From Ascidiimonas meishanensis (GTDB taxonomy: Bacteria > Bacteroidota > Bacteroidia > Flavobacteriales > Flavobacteriaceae), in contig NZ_JBBEXD010000005.1 of NCBI RefSeq assembly GCF_037782385.1, forward strand, positions 310,001 through 374,000: a stretch of 64,000 nt of DNA, in the 5' to 3' direction. The notes under the pieces were generated by a model. That model ran no database searches and was not told where the DNA came from. It saw only the letters and a program-made list of their open reading frames with translations. A program made the translations under genes and the position numbers. This document shows positions 46,528 to 55,825 of the stretch, piece by piece. Numbering within the stretch: the stretch's first letter is position 1; each line of letters starts with the position of its first letter.

Positions 46528-46899
46528 ATGATGGTTACGATAGTAAAATTTATAATAGGAATTATTATAACACTTTTAGTTAATTCAACAGATACTTATG
46601 AATCAATTGACACAAATAACGAACAAAGTGAATTGTATGCATCAAGTTATTTAAGTAAATCCCATAACGAAAAAGCATTCCAAATTTTAGATAACAAATG
46701 CAACGTTTGCCATAACAAACGGAACAAAAGGCGTGTATTCACAACAGAAAATATGAATTCTTGGGCAAATGATATTTATACGCAAGTCTATGTTAAGAAA
46801 CGAATGCCTAAGGGTAAAAAAATAAAACTCAACTCTAATGAGTATCAAGAATTATTAACCTGGATATCATCCACTAAAACTTCAACCAATGGAATTTAA
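46528..46899 (+). CDS. Small secreted cytochrome c-like protein
   Basis: The 123-residue protein has an N-terminal signal/anchor (VTIVKFIIGIIITLLVNS) and one heme-binding CNVCH motif (Cys58 to His62), followed by a helical part and YVKKRMPKGKKIKLN, whose methionine could be the second heme ligand. It is smaller than common cytochrome c domains but resembles the heme-binding modules fused or associated with membrane oxidoreductases. It overlaps the DUF1772 gene by 11 bases, so the two are co-translated. Confidence 0.8.
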   Translation: MMVTIVKFIIGIIITLLVNSTDTYESIDTNNEQSELYASSYLSKSHNEKAFQILDNKCNVCHNKRNKRRVFTTENMNSWANDIYTQVYVKKRMPKGKKIKLNSNEYQELLTWISSTKTSTNGI

Positions 46900-47380
46900 A
46901 CTAAAGTTTATCGTGCTAATGCTTGGTATATTATTTACTGGTCTTACAGCTGGACTTTGCTTTACTTGGTCTAATGCTGTTACACCTGGGATAGGTCGGC
47001 TAGACAACTTAACCTTCTTAAAATCTTTTCAATCAATGAATAGAGTTATCATAAATGGCAGTTTTATAGTGGTGTTTTTTGGACCTGTATTATTACTTTT
47101 TTTCAATAGTTATTTATTTAAGAGTAACGGCACCAGCTTTTGGCTATTTCTAATTGCAGCAATACTCTTTTTTATAGGAATTGGCTTGGTTACCATTTTT
47201 GGTAACGTTCCGCTAAATGAAGTTTTGGACAAGTCCAATTTAGAAAAACTTTCAAAAATTGAATTACAAGAGCTTCGAAACAAATTTGAAAACCCTTGGA
47301 ATCGTTGGCATTCCATAAGAACACTCTCATCATTTAGCGCTTTCGTGCTCTTAATCATAGGTATGCTTTACACAAAATAA
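46889..47380 (+). CDS. DUF1772 (anthrone oxygenase-like) membrane protein
   Basis: The 163-residue protein has four hydrophobic spans and the DUF1772 pattern: an early GLTAGLCFTWSNAVTPGIGRLDNLTFLKSFQSMNRVI, then VPLNEVLDK in the middle and NPWNRWHSIRTLSS near the end. Family members include fungal anthrone oxygenase-like proteins; activity in bacteria is not established. It overlaps the cytochrome-like gene and precedes another small membrane protein. Confidence 0.85.
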   Translation: MEFKLKFIVLMLGILFTGLTAGLCFTWSNAVTPGIGRLDNLTFLKSFQSMNRVIINGSFIVVFFGPVLLLFFNSYLFKSNGTSFWLFLIAAILFFIGIGLVTIFGNVPLNEVLDKSNLEKLSKIELQELRNKFENPWNRWHSIRTLSSFSAFVLLIIGMLYTK

Positions 47381-47431
47381 GACAAGCCATCAAAGAGCCA
47401 TAACAAATCATCAATCAAAAAACGAACAGTT

Positions 47432-47836
47432 ATGAAACATTTAAGAGCTATTAGTATTGGAATTATAATTTGGATTATCGGCGTGAGCTTATATGCGTTA
47501 TCCTTTTATGTACCACTTTTAGAAAATGCAGAACAACAAGCTAATATATGGCTGTCTATAGTCATAGTACCAGTGGTTTGGTTGGGAGCAAAATTGTATT
47601 ACGGAAAGAACATTAGTACTCACGGATTATGGATTGGTCTGATTTTCTTAACGATTTCAGCAATTTTAGATACACTCATTACTGTTCCCTTTACAATACT
47701 TCCCTATGGAGGAACCTATTATGATTTCTTCGTCGATTTCAGCTTTTGGTTTATTGCACTAGAGTTTATTGCTACGGTAATCTTGTATTGGTACACCAAA
47801 GTTTATCCCAAAAGAAAATCAGCATACTATTTATAA
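47432..47836 (+). CDS. DUF5367-like four-span membrane protein
   Basis: The 134-residue protein has about four membrane spans (IIIWIIGVSLYALSFYVP, IWLSIVIVPVVWLGAKLYYG, GLWIGLIFLTISAILDTLIT, FWFIALEFIATVILYWY). The length and the DTLITVPF segment recall DUF5367. No residues suggest a known catalytic activity. It lies 51 bases after the DUF1772 gene and is likely part of the same transcript. Confidence 0.78.
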   Translation: MKHLRAISIGIIIWIIGVSLYALSFYVPLLENAEQQANIWLSIVIVPVVWLGAKLYYGKNISTHGLWIGLIFLTISAILDTLITVPFTILPYGGTYYDFFVDFSFWFIALEFIATVILYWYTKVYPKRKSAYYL

Positions 47837-47902
47837 AAGTAAAATCAAAAAATTTCCGTCTGCGTGGAAATGAACATTAACATCTATTTAAAACGAAAAA
47901 CA

Positions 47903-48748
47903 ATGAAAACAGAAAACATTTTAGTTATCGGAGGAACTGGAAAAACAGGTCGCCGAGTTGCAGAAAACTTAACTCAATTAGGTCACAACGTACGCGTTGT
48001 AAGTAGAAAAACTAATCCAGCATTTGATTGGGCAAATTCTGACACCTACAATGATGCTTTAAAAAATATGGACAGAGCCTACATCGTATATTATCCTGAT
48101 TTGGCCTTGCCTGGCTCTAGAGACGCTATCACGACACTTACTAAAAAAGCTTTAGGTGCTGGTTTAGAAAAAGTGGTATTACTCTCTGGTAAAGGTGAAA
48201 CTGAAGCTGAAGCTTGCGAGGAAATCGTAGCAAATTCTGGCTTAAACTATACATTAGTTAGAGCATCTTGGTTTAATCAAAATTTTAGTGAAGGTGCATT
48301 TTTAGAATTTGTACTAAATGGCACTGTTGCGTTACCAATGCCAGAAGCAAAAATTCCATTTGTCGATGTCAATGATATAGCAGATGTAGTTTCTAAAGTT
48401 ATAGTCGATGATACTTATAATGGACAAACCATAACCGTCACGGGACCTCAAAAAAGAACCTTTAAAGAAGTCGTTGAAATTATGGCTGAAGCCACCAACA
48501 AACAAATACAATTTATGCCAATTTCTATTAACGAATTTAAGGATGGAATGAGAAAAGCAGGACTTCCAGATTCTTATGTATGGCTCTTCGGTTATTTATT
48601 CCAAGAAGTATTAGGAAATCCTGAGAACCAAGAGGTCTCTGATGATGTTGCCAAAGTATTAGGTAGATCTGCTAAAGATTTTGAAACCTTCGCTAAGCAA
48701 ACTGCTGCAACTGGTATTTGGAATCAGTCAATTGCTCAGAGTTTATAA
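47903..48748 (+). CDS. NmrA-like NAD(P)-binding protein
   Basis: The ATG at 47903 is chosen because the next residues form the N-terminal strand of a Rossmann fold (ENILVIGGTGKTGRRVAENL); an earlier ATG at 47864 would add 13 poor residues. The 281-residue product has the NmrA/TMR signature, including VVLLSGKGETEAEACEEIVANSGLNYTLVRASWFNQNF and IPFVDVNDIADVVSKV. Such proteins are NAD(P)H-dependent reductases or redox sensors, for example NAD(P)H:quinone oxidoreductase types. It is likely in the AraC-controlled group. Confidence 0.9.
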   Translation: MKTENILVIGGTGKTGRRVAENLTQLGHNVRVVSRKTNPAFDWANSDTYNDALKNMDRAYIVYYPDLALPGSRDAITTLTKKALGAGLEKVVLLSGKGETEAEACEEIVANSGLNYTLVRASWFNQNFSEGAFLEFVLNGTVALPMPEAKIPFVDVNDIADVVSKVIVDDTYNGQTITVTGPQKRTFKEVVEIMAEATNKQIQFMPISINEFKDGMRKAGLPDSYVWLFGYLFQEVLGNPENQEVSDDVAKVLGRSAKDFETFAKQTAATGIWNQSIAQSL

Positions 48749-48771
48749 CTTAAACATCTAAAAATCAAAAT

Positions 48772-48933
48772 GTGAAAAATAAACATATAACATTAGGTTT
48801 AGTTTTTGGAGCAGGAATTGGACTTTGCATTGGAGTCTTAATAAATAGTATTGCCATTGGTTTGTTATTAGTAGCTGGTGTTGGTTTAGTCCTTGTAGCT
48901 GTTCTTGGAAATGGAGTTAAAAAAAGAGAATGA
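48772..48933 (+). CDS. Small two-span glycine-rich membrane protein
   Basis: A 53-residue reading starts with GTG (an ATG two bases earlier is immediately followed by stop). The product is two hydrophobic helices rich in Gly/Ala/Val/Ile (LGLVFGAGIGLCIGVLINS and IGLLLVAGVGLVLVAVLGNG) with a basic end KKRE. It is 23 bases after the NmrA gene and keeps a good hairpin-like membrane topology. Function unknown; a glycine-zipper-like membrane assembly is possible. Confidence 0.65.
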   Translation: MKNKHITLGLVFGAGIGLCIGVLINSIAIGLLLVAGVGLVLVAVLGNGVKKRE

Positions 48934-49247
48934 GAAATAGGAATTGAAAACACAAAATCTTAATTGAACTATGGCTAACAAGGGTAAGCGTTGCACAAGC
49001 CTTTTGTAGGTAAAAACTGGATTATTTTAAGCCCTATTAAGGGCTTTTTCCAATTTATTTCTCTTTACTGGAGGCTAAATTTAGAGGCTTTTAATGAAGC
49101 CAAAACCAGCCTTGGAGTAATGATCTTATAGCTTACATAAAAGTGATGCTTTCAACCTCACTTTTCATTTTATTTTGAGTGAATGTTAAGTAATTCGCAA
49201 AGTTTATTACATATTGGAAGACAAAACAGCATCTCTGGAATACTATT
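48934..49247. other. Intergenic region with a module-end motif
   Basis: Before the second dispersed repeat copy (which fills the rest of the gap up to 49387), the 314 bases hold the module-end motif CTAACAAGGGTAAGCGTTGC (from 48975, continuing ACAAGCC) and a terminator at 49029-49048. I see no gene; a few short open readings have no good composition. Confidence 0.6.
49029..49048 (+). terminator. Terminator after the AraC-linked gene group
   Basis: AAGCCCTATTAAGGGCTTTT folds into a seven-base stem with a four- to six-base loop and ends in TTTTT. It lies about 100 bases after the last small gene of the group. Confidence 0.75.
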
Positions 49248-49387
49248 TAAAATCATCAAAATAGGAATGAGATACTTTTTTAGCCCAAGATGTATACAAT
49301 AGCTAAAAATTAGCTGCTCTCACAAGCAAAAGTAGAAATACGTATTTTTATTCTAAATCTTTGGTGGTTTTGAGACAAACTGCCATT
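49248..49387 (+). repeat. Dispersed regulatory repeat, copy 2
   Basis: Nearly identical to copy 1 over 140 bp, including the palindromes GCTAAAAATTAGC and AAATACGTATTT and the ending GAGACAAACTGCCATT. It stops 21 bases before the ATG of the GT39 gene. Confidence 0.85.
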
Positions 49388-49408
49388 ATCTGCAAGCTGA
49401 AATAACCA

Positions 49409-50896
49409 ATGAAGAAATATCTACCAATAATTTTGATTTTGTCCTTTATCAAACTAATCATACAATGGTTTGGAAATGGAAACTACGGATTCCACCGTGA
49501 TGAGCTACTTCACCTTTCTGTAAGTGAACACTTAGCTTGGGGCTTTATGGAATTTCCCCCTCTTATAGCCTTTATTGGAAAAGTTTCTTATTGGTTTTTT
49601 GATTATTCACTGTTGGGAGTACGCCTTTTTCCAACCCTTGCGGGTGTTGGGATTTTGGTTTTATGTTGTTTAATTGCTAAAGAGCTCGGTGGGAAATCAA
49701 AAGCGATTTTCCTAGCAGGAATATGCATTTTGGCATTTCTACCTTTTTATCGCAATCATACCTTATTCCAACCTGTTGCGTTTGACCAATTATTCTGGAC
49801 GCTTGGGTTTTACTTTTTTATCAGATTCATTAACACAGAACATATAAAATTCTTAATGCTCTTAGGACTCACTTTAGGCTTGGGCTTATTGAATAAATAC
49901 ACCATTTTAGTTTGGGCTTTTGCCATGTTCGTTGGACTGTTTTTCTATAAAAAAGGGAATGCTTTTAAAAATAAGTGGTTTTACGTTTCTGCATTCATCT
50001 CATTATTAATATTCTTACCCAATATTATCTGGCAAATCCAAAATGATTTCCCGCTATTACGGCATTTGCAGACATTAAATGAAAATCAGCTTGAGAAAAT
50101 AAGTACATCAGCGTTTATTTTAGAACAACTTGAAATTACGCCACCATTTATTATGTTCCTTTGTGGTCTAATTGGATTATTGTTCAGTAAAAGGTTAAAG
50201 AATTACAGAAGCATCGGAATTGCTTCATTAGTCATATTTTTGACTATGTGGGTACTGAAAGCAAAAACATACTATGTATTTGCATTATATCCAGTCGTAT
50301 TTGCGGCTGGTGCTGTTGTTATAAGTAATCTATTGGTAAAAAAGCCATTTATCATCTATTTAGTAGCTGCATCGGTATTACTGCCTATGGTCTACTTTAT
50401 TCCGCAACTAACTCCTATTCTTCCTATTGAAAAATACGTTGAATTTTATCAAATAGAAGAAGATAATGGCCGCATAGAATTAACTGGAGATTATGCAGAT
50501 ATGTTTGGTTGGGAAGAACAAGTGAAATTAGTAGATAGTGTTTATCAAACTTTAAGTATCGAAGAAAAAAATAATTGCGTATTGTGGGCCGAGAATTATG
50601 GAGAAGCAGGAGCTCTCAAAATTTTAGGCAATCAGTATGGTCTTCCAAATCCAATAAGTAGGCACGGAAGTTTTTGGACTTGGGGATATGGTAATAAAAA
50701 TGCCGATGTATGGATAAGTTTAGGTAATGAGAAACCCTCTGTAGAATATGTTTTTGAAGAGGTTGAATTGGTGAAAATGATCACTCACAAATATGCAATC
50801 AATGAAGAGAACGGAATCCCACTTTACATCTGTAGAAAACCAAAAATTGATATAGAAAACTGGTGGAAAGATTATAAAGATCATGTATTTGATTAA
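49409..50896 (+). CDS. GT39-family membrane glycosyltransferase (ArnT/PMT-like)
   Basis: The 495-residue protein has about ten membrane spans and the GT39 fold hallmarks: the acidic pair in GFHRDELLHLSVSEHLAWGF in the first loop, followed by PPLIAFIGKVSYWFF and RLFPTLAGVGI. The C-terminal third is a soluble periplasmic domain. Such enzymes transfer a sugar from a polyprenyl-phosphate donor to a protein or lipid. The gene is directly behind dispersed repeat copy 2. No gene for the sugar donor is visible nearby. Confidence 0.9.
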   Translation: MKKYLPIILILSFIKLIIQWFGNGNYGFHRDELLHLSVSEHLAWGFMEFPPLIAFIGKVSYWFFDYSLLGVRLFPTLAGVGILVLCCLIAKELGGKSKAIFLAGICILAFLPFYRNHTLFQPVAFDQLFWTLGFYFFIRFINTEHIKFLMLLGLTLGLGLLNKYTILVWAFAMFVGLFFYKKGNAFKNKWFYVSAFISLLIFLPNIIWQIQNDFPLLRHLQTLNENQLEKISTSAFILEQLEITPPFIMFLCGLIGLLFSKRLKNYRSIGIASLVIFLTMWVLKAKTYYVFALYPVVFAAGAVVISNLLVKKPFIIYLVAASVLLPMVYFIPQLTPILPIEKYVEFYQIEEDNGRIELTGDYADMFGWEEQVKLVDSVYQTLSIEEKNNCVLWAENYGEAGALKILGNQYGLPNPISRHGSFWTWGYGNKNADVWISLGNEKPSVEYVFEEVELVKMITHKYAINEENGIPLYICRKPKIDIENWWKDYKDHVFD

Positions 50897-51073
50897 AAAA
50901 ACCAGCAGGTAAAAACGTATGTAAAAATCATGGTTCTAGGCTTAAACGGAAGGTAAATAAAAAATATAGCTCAGTAAAAATACAAGAAGTAAGTACAGAT
51001 TCGTTACTTTTCATAGGCTAACCGCTGGAATTAATATAGTAAAAGTGTTCATAAAATAAAAAATCTATAGATT

Positions 51074-52207
51074 ATGATTTTTAGTAAAAAAATATTTAAA
51101 CCCAATGCTTTATATTTCATCACTTCCATAATGTTATTTTTATCATCATTTGTGATGTCTCAAGAAAAAAAGCCTAAAGGTTCAGAATTAGCAGCACCTG
51201 AAATTGAAAAGATGGTATCAAAAATTAATACTGAAGTTAATCCTGAATTTGTTTACGATTTTGACAAGACAAAATTTGTTCCTCAACAGGGAAAAAAATT
51301 ACTTATCATGGGACAAACGGTTGAAAGTATAAAAGAGTATAGAGATAGCTTTCAAAATGAACCGGTTCCAAGTGGTTGGTCTGCTTATTGGGGAGTAACA
51401 GAATTTAAAGGTGTTACAAAGTCTCATAAAAACGATACGGGCAGTACACAAAATCATCAAATGTTAATTGATAGCTTTCCAAATACAGTTATACAAAGTG
51501 CAATGTGGATGGTAGGCAAATGGGATGTTGCAAAAAAAGCAGGCAAAGGAGACTATGATAAGGTTATCAAAAAATATGGTGCTTGGGCAAAATCTACTAA
51601 GAGACCTATTTACCTAAGAATAGGCTACGAATTTGATGGGCCTCATAACGAACTAGAACCCAAGATATATATAAAGGCATACAAGCACATCGTTGATCTT
51701 TTACGAAAAGAAGGTGTGAATAATATTGCATTTGTTTGGCACTCTTACGCTGCTGTACCTTTCAAAAACTACCAACTATCTGATTGGTATCCTGGTGATA
51801 CTTATGTAGATTGGATAGGCATCTCAGTTTTTGGTCATGCATACGGTAATTCTGATTTTGGTACACATTGTGATGACGTTCTACAGTTTGCCAAACTAAA
51901 GAAAAAACCTGTAATGATTGCTGAATCTAACCCAATTAAAGGTATTTATAATGACAATACTGATGTTTGGGATCAGTGGTTTGTTAATTTTTTCACCTTT
52001 ATTTATAATAAGAATATCAAAGCCGTTAGTTTCATAAACGAAGATTGGGAAAGACTCTACATTCAAGGAATTTCCGATTGGAAAGATTCTCGCCTTTTTA
52101 ATAATGAAAAAATAGCAAAGGCATGGTTTATGGAAACCAATAGAAACGTTTATTTAAAGCAATCGCCTGAACTCTATGGGCAATTAGGATATAAAAAACA
52201 AAAATAG
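51074..52207 (+). CDS. Secreted GH26-like glycoside hydrolase
   Basis: The 377-residue protein has a signal anchor (TSIMLFLSSFVMSQ) and a TIM-barrel body. The candidate acid/base Glu lies in YLRIGYEFDGPHN and the nucleophile Glu in KPVMIAESNPI; WHSYAA and IGISVFGHAYG also fit. The arrangement matches GH26, whose members are mainly mannanases and related glucanases. No other glycan-degrading genes are nearby, so its substrate cannot be guessed. It follows the GT39 gene by 177 bases. Confidence 0.78.
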   Translation: MIFSKKIFKPNALYFITSIMLFLSSFVMSQEKKPKGSELAAPEIEKMVSKINTEVNPEFVYDFDKTKFVPQQGKKLLIMGQTVESIKEYRDSFQNEPVPSGWSAYWGVTEFKGVTKSHKNDTGSTQNHQMLIDSFPNTVIQSAMWMVGKWDVAKKAGKGDYDKVIKKYGAWAKSTKRPIYLRIGYEFDGPHNELEPKIYIKAYKHIVDLLRKEGVNNIAFVWHSYAAVPFKNYQLSDWYPGDTYVDWIGISVFGHAYGNSDFGTHCDDVLQFAKLKKKPVMIAESNPIKGIYNDNTDVWDQWFVNFFTFIYNKNIKAVSFINEDWERLYIQGISDWKDSRLFNNEKIAKAWFMETNRNVYLKQSPELYGQLGYKKQK

Positions 52208-52343
52208 CTAGTGCATAAATTCGCTGCTAGTTTTATGCAAACATTGTCAACAAGCAAAAAATGGATAAATGATTGAAGATGAAATAAATGAAATTGCTGA
52301 AATAAGAAAATTGAAAAACGAATGAGAATAATTGAGATAAGTA

Positions 52344-52694
52344 ATGCCTAAAGTTCAGTATAGCATATATGTCATAGAATTATCCAAACGGGTATTTTCT
52401 GAAAATTCAAGGTTTAGGGCAGCAAATCCACAATTTAATGGAGTTTTGCAGTGCCTATATGTTGGAATGACAAGTAAAACTCCCAAGGAAAGATTTCTAC
52501 AACATAAAACAGGATATAGAAATAAGAAAGGTTATAAACTTTCTTCAAACATAGTCCAGAAGTACGGTATGTATTTAAGACCTAGTCTTTACAATCATAT
52601 TGACCCATTACCAACAAGAACAGAAGCACTAAAAATGGAAGAAAGGCTTGCACTAGAATTAAGGAGGCAAAGATATGCTGTCTGGTATAATTAA
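52344..52694 (+). CDS. GIY-YIG nuclease superfamily protein
   Basis: The 116-residue protein has a GIY-YIG-like core: YSIYVIEL, LYVGMTSKTPKERFLQHKTGY (YVG plus Arg and His) and a late acidic KMEERLALELRRQRYAVW (putative metal-binding Glu). The product is small, stand-alone and lacks a DNA-binding domain. The role could be DNA repair, restriction or nothing known. It lies between the GH26-like gene and a module-end motif at about 52698. Confidence 0.82.
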   Translation: MPKVQYSIYVIELSKRVFSENSRFRAANPQFNGVLQCLYVGMTSKTPKERFLQHKTGYRNKKGYKLSSNIVQKYGMYLRPSLYNHIDPLPTRTEALKMEERLALELRRQRYAVWYN

Positions 52695-52697
52695 ATG

Positions 52698-52735
52698 CCA
52701 GTTAGTGTAACTACATTAGCCGTTGCACAAGTCAC
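52698..52735 (+). other. Module-end motif, weaker copy
   Basis: Four bases after the GIY-YIG stop the sequence reads TTAGCCGTTGCACAAGTCAC, sharing GTTGCACAAG with the motif at 48975 and similar to TATTGTACGAGCC at 55854. All three lie shortly after the last gene of a module. It is unclear whether it is a recombination site or only a shared noncoding tail. Confidence 0.45.
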
Positions 52736-52753
52736 TAATTAAAAAGAACTGTC

Positions 52754-52867
52754 TTCTTTTTAGCCCAAGATAAATACAATCGCTAAAAATTAGCTTTTCT
52801 CACAAGCAAAAGTAGAAATACGTATTTTTAATCTGAATCTTTTGGTAGTTTTGAAGCAAACTGCCGT
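52754..52867 (+). repeat. Dispersed regulatory repeat, copy 3
   Basis: About 114 bp matching copies 1 and 2 with several changes; keeps GCTAAAAATTAGC, AAATACGTATTT and AAACTGCCGTT. It ends 37 bases before the second AraC gene. Confidence 0.82.
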
Positions 52868-52903
52868 TGTGTACAATGATGAAAACAATAAACTTTATAA
52901 CTA

Positions 52904-54052
52904 ATGGATAAACTTACAATAGTAGGCACTATTACTTTTGTTATTCTGTTTTTTTCCGTATTGCTGTCCTTTTTTCTACTAACTGTAAAACCTAAAAACA
53001 AAATAGGAAATATATTATTAGCCATATACTTTATTGCATTTGCAATACATATTAGTGTTTTCTTCTATTCTCAATATATAGAGTTTCCATCTGTTATTGA
53101 AATGTTACGAGATCAAATTATTGATGTATCGAGTCCGCTACTTTTTTTGTATCTATTGTCTAATATATACTCAGATTTTAAACTTCGCCTTATACACCTT
53201 TTACATTTGCTTCCTTTAATTATTGGCATTTTAATATTCACGCCTCGATTTTATGGAGTTAGTGAAAGCGATAGAATACTTTTTACTGAAAATTTCAACT
53301 CGCAAATTGAAGTGAAAATTAGTTATGCAGTTAGCACACTGATTAGCTTATTTTACTTGATTTTAATGTTTATTGAATTAAAAAAATACAAAAAACTACT
53401 AATAGAAAATTATTCAAATACATCTTCTTTTAACTACAAATGGCTATATCAATTAACCTTAGTTGTTTCGTTTATTTTTGCATTTTCTCAATGTAAACAA
53501 TTGTATAAATTGACAGGTAGTGATGTAGATACCTTAAATTTAATGCGTCTGTTACTTATAGTAGTTTTATTAGGCTTTCTATTTTGGATTGTATTGAAAA
53601 GTATGTATCAACCGGAATTATTTAAGGCCATTGATTCTAAACATCTTTTAATAACTGAAGAACTAAAAAAACCGTATGTAGTTACAGAGGTGGATAGTGT
53701 AGTAAAGTCAAAAATTAAAGATCTGGAGCATTTCATGCAGGAGAAAGAACCCTTTCTGGATGCTTCCTTAACTATTCAGAAATTAGCGTATCAATTTGGA
53801 ATACCTTCACGAGAATTATCTATTTTAATCAATCATCATTTAAATCAGCATTTCTTTGATTTCATAACAACGTATCGTATAAAAAAAGCAATCACATTAA
53901 TAAAAGATCCTTCAAATAAAAAGCTTACTTTTTTAGAAATTTTGTACGATGTTGGCTTTAATTCTAAATCTCCTTTCAATAAGGCTTTTAAAAAACATAC
54001 AGGATTAACACCAACGGAGTATCGCGCAAAAATCTTAAAAACAGCACGTTAG
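52904..54052 (+). CDS. AraC-family regulator with N-terminal membrane domain
   Basis: The 382-residue protein has about seven N-terminal membrane spans (from ITFVILFFSVLLSFFLL to LLLIVVLLGFLFWIVL) and a C-terminal AraC DNA-binding domain (residues about 275-378; LTIQKLAYQFGIPSRELSILINHHLNQHFFDFI and FLEILYDVGFNSKSPFNKAFKKHTGLTPTEYR). Membrane-tethered AraC proteins are common in flavobacteria and sense envelope or external signals. It is behind dispersed repeat copy 3 and 129 bases upstream of a beta-lactamase-like gene, its likely target. Confidence 0.92.
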   Translation: MDKLTIVGTITFVILFFSVLLSFFLLTVKPKNKIGNILLAIYFIAFAIHISVFFYSQYIEFPSVIEMLRDQIIDVSSPLLFLYLLSNIYSDFKLRLIHLLHLLPLIIGILIFTPRFYGVSESDRILFTENFNSQIEVKISYAVSTLISLFYLILMFIELKKYKKLLIENYSNTSSFNYKWLYQLTLVVSFIFAFSQCKQLYKLTGSDVDTLNLMRLLLIVVLLGFLFWIVLKSMYQPELFKAIDSKHLLITEELKKPYVVTEVDSVVKSKIKDLEHFMQEKEPFLDASLTIQKLAYQFGIPSRELSILINHHLNQHFFDFITTYRIKKAITLIKDPSNKKLTFLEILYDVGFNSKSPFNKAFKKHTGLTPTEYRAKILKTAR

Positions 54053-54181
54053 AATAAAGTAGCACGTCTTTTGAAAAAGTAACACGTACTTATAGTGTAA
54101 AAAAGCGTACTACTTTATTTAGTTGTACGCCATATTAATTACTTCTTTTCACTTTTGTCTTGAATTTAAAATACAACAAAA

Positions 54182-55825
54182 ATGAAAACGCTTTTTTTAT
54201 CAATCTTTACTTTGCTAAGCTTCTCTGCTTTTGCACAAAATAGATCGCAAGACATCAATACTCAAAAAGCAAATACGTTGCTCAATGAATATTTAATAAA
54301 AAATACCCCAGGAATAGCTGTTTCTGTAATTAAAGATGGTAACGTCATCTTTAAAAACAATAGGGGCTATTCCAACTTAGAGCACATGATTCCTATCACA
54401 GATTCTACAAAATTTGTTGTGGGCTCCATATCCAAACAATTTACAGCATTCTCAATCTTACTATTAGAAGATGAAGGAAAACTTTCTATAGATGAGGCCA
54501 TTGTAAAATATTTACCTGAACTTAATGGATTACCACATAATGTAACCATCAAGCATTTTCTAAACCATACTAGTGGATTTAGAGATGTAACAGATTTGAA
54601 TAGTCTAAAGGGAAGAACAGATTTAGATCGTACAAGTCAAGCACAAATGGTAAATCTACTATTAAGACAAAAAGGATTAAATTTTATCCCAGGCACTAGA
54701 TTTCAATATTGTAATTCTGGGTATGTGCTATTAGCGGAAATTGTGGCGCGTGTTTCTGGAGTGACATTTGCAGAGTTTGTACATAAAAGAGTTTTTGAAC
54801 CTCTTACTATGAAAAACAGCCTTTTTTTAGATGACCCAGGTCTAGTGATTAAAAACAAGGCACTTTCTTATGTTAAACGAAATAACAAGTATTATTATAT
54901 CCCACTTAATAGGTCTATCGTTGGATCTACAGGACTTTATACCACAATTAGCGATTTGTCTCTTTGGGCTAACAATTTTGACCATATAATCATTGGAAGT
55001 GAAAGTATATTTAAAAAAATGGAGACAAAAAGTCATTTAAACAATGGCGAAATCATTCCGTATGCATTAGGTCAAGAATTAAAAGTTTACAAAGGTTTAG
55101 ATGTTATTTTTCATGGAGGTGGAGATGCAGGTTATAGATCGTATTTATTAAGAGTGCCTGAACATAAACTTAATATTGCTGTGTCTGGTAATTTTGAATC
55201 ATTCAATCCTTTAAATATTTCTTATGGTTTGATAGATATTTTTTTATCTGATGACATTGAAAACCCTATCAAAAAAGAACTGCCCAATTACACACATAAG
55301 AATTTAAAAAAGTTTGAAGGAGATTATCAAGTTTTTCCAGGTTTATACATAACTATGATAGCCCACCAGGATTCTCTTTTCTTTAAGAGTTATGGCAATG
55401 ATGATAAATTGAAATTACCTGTTTTTGGAGAAAATGAATTTGAGTTTCCAGCAAGAGCACATAGTAGGTTCAAGTTTACAAAAAATGGTCTTAATTGGCA
55501 TTTTTCAGACTTCCATTATCCAGCAAAAAAAGTTGTTCTGAATCCTCCAATATATGCTGATATAGATTTAAATGAGCTTACAGGAATTTACAGAAATAGT
55601 GAAGTTGAAACTTCTTATGAATTTATCATAAAAGATAATATGATAATAGCTACCCATAACTTTAATAATGATATAGAACTAAAGCCAATAGACAAAGATA
55701 GTTTCATAACTGATGTACCATATATGGGTCGAGTGGAGTTTACAAGAAACAGCAAAGGAGACATTGATGGGTGTAAGATATCGGGACAGAATTCCTATGA
55801 TGTATTTTTCTATAAAAGTGAATAA
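54182..55825 (+). CDS. Secreted serine beta-lactamase-like hydrolase
   Basis: The 547-residue protein has a signal peptide (TLLSFSAFAQN) and the serine beta-lactamase/penicillin-binding fold: SISK with catalytic Ser82 and Lys85, YCN at 176-178, and an HGGGDAGYRS segment in the KTG-equivalent area. A 180-residue C-terminal beta domain follows (ELTGIYRNSEVETSYEFIIKDN). This class C-like layout covers esterases, D-aminopeptidases and peptidases; true beta-lactamase activity is not implied. It is paired with the upstream AraC gene. Confidence 0.9.
   Translation: MKTLFLSIFTLLSFSAFAQNRSQDINTQKANTLLNEYLIKNTPGIAVSVIKDGNVIFKNNRGYSNLEHMIPITDSTKFVVGSISKQFTAFSILLLEDEGKLSIDEAIVKYLPELNGLPHNVTIKHFLNHTSGFRDVTDLNSLKGRTDLDRTSQAQMVNLLLRQKGLNFIPGTRFQYCNSGYVLLAEIVARVSGVTFAEFVHKRVFEPLTMKNSLFLDDPGLVIKNKALSYVKRNNKYYYIPLNRSIVGSTGLYTTISDLSLWANNFDHIIIGSESIFKKMETKSHLNNGEIIPYALGQELKVYKGLDVIFHGGGDAGYRSYLLRVPEHKLNIAVSGNFESFNPLNISYGLIDIFLSDDIENPIKKELPNYTHKNLKKFEGDYQVFPGLYITMIAHQDSLFFKSYGNDDKLKLPVFGENEFEFPARAHSRFKFTKNGLNWHFSDFHYPAKKVVLNPPIYADIDLNELTGIYRNSEVETSYEFIIKDNMIIATHNFNNDIELKPIDKDSFITDVPYMGRVEFTRNSKGDIDGCKISGQNSYDVFFYKSE

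Noticed and set aside
52344..52694. GIY-YIG protein as homing endonuclease or intron remnant
   Set aside because: It lacks a DNA-binding extension, is not inside another gene, and no intron or split gene is seen.
54182..55825. Antibiotic-resistance beta-lactamase
   Set aside because: The protein has the SxxK and YxN motifs, but its length and extra C-terminal beta domain match esterase/peptidase-type relatives; resistance cannot be claimed.
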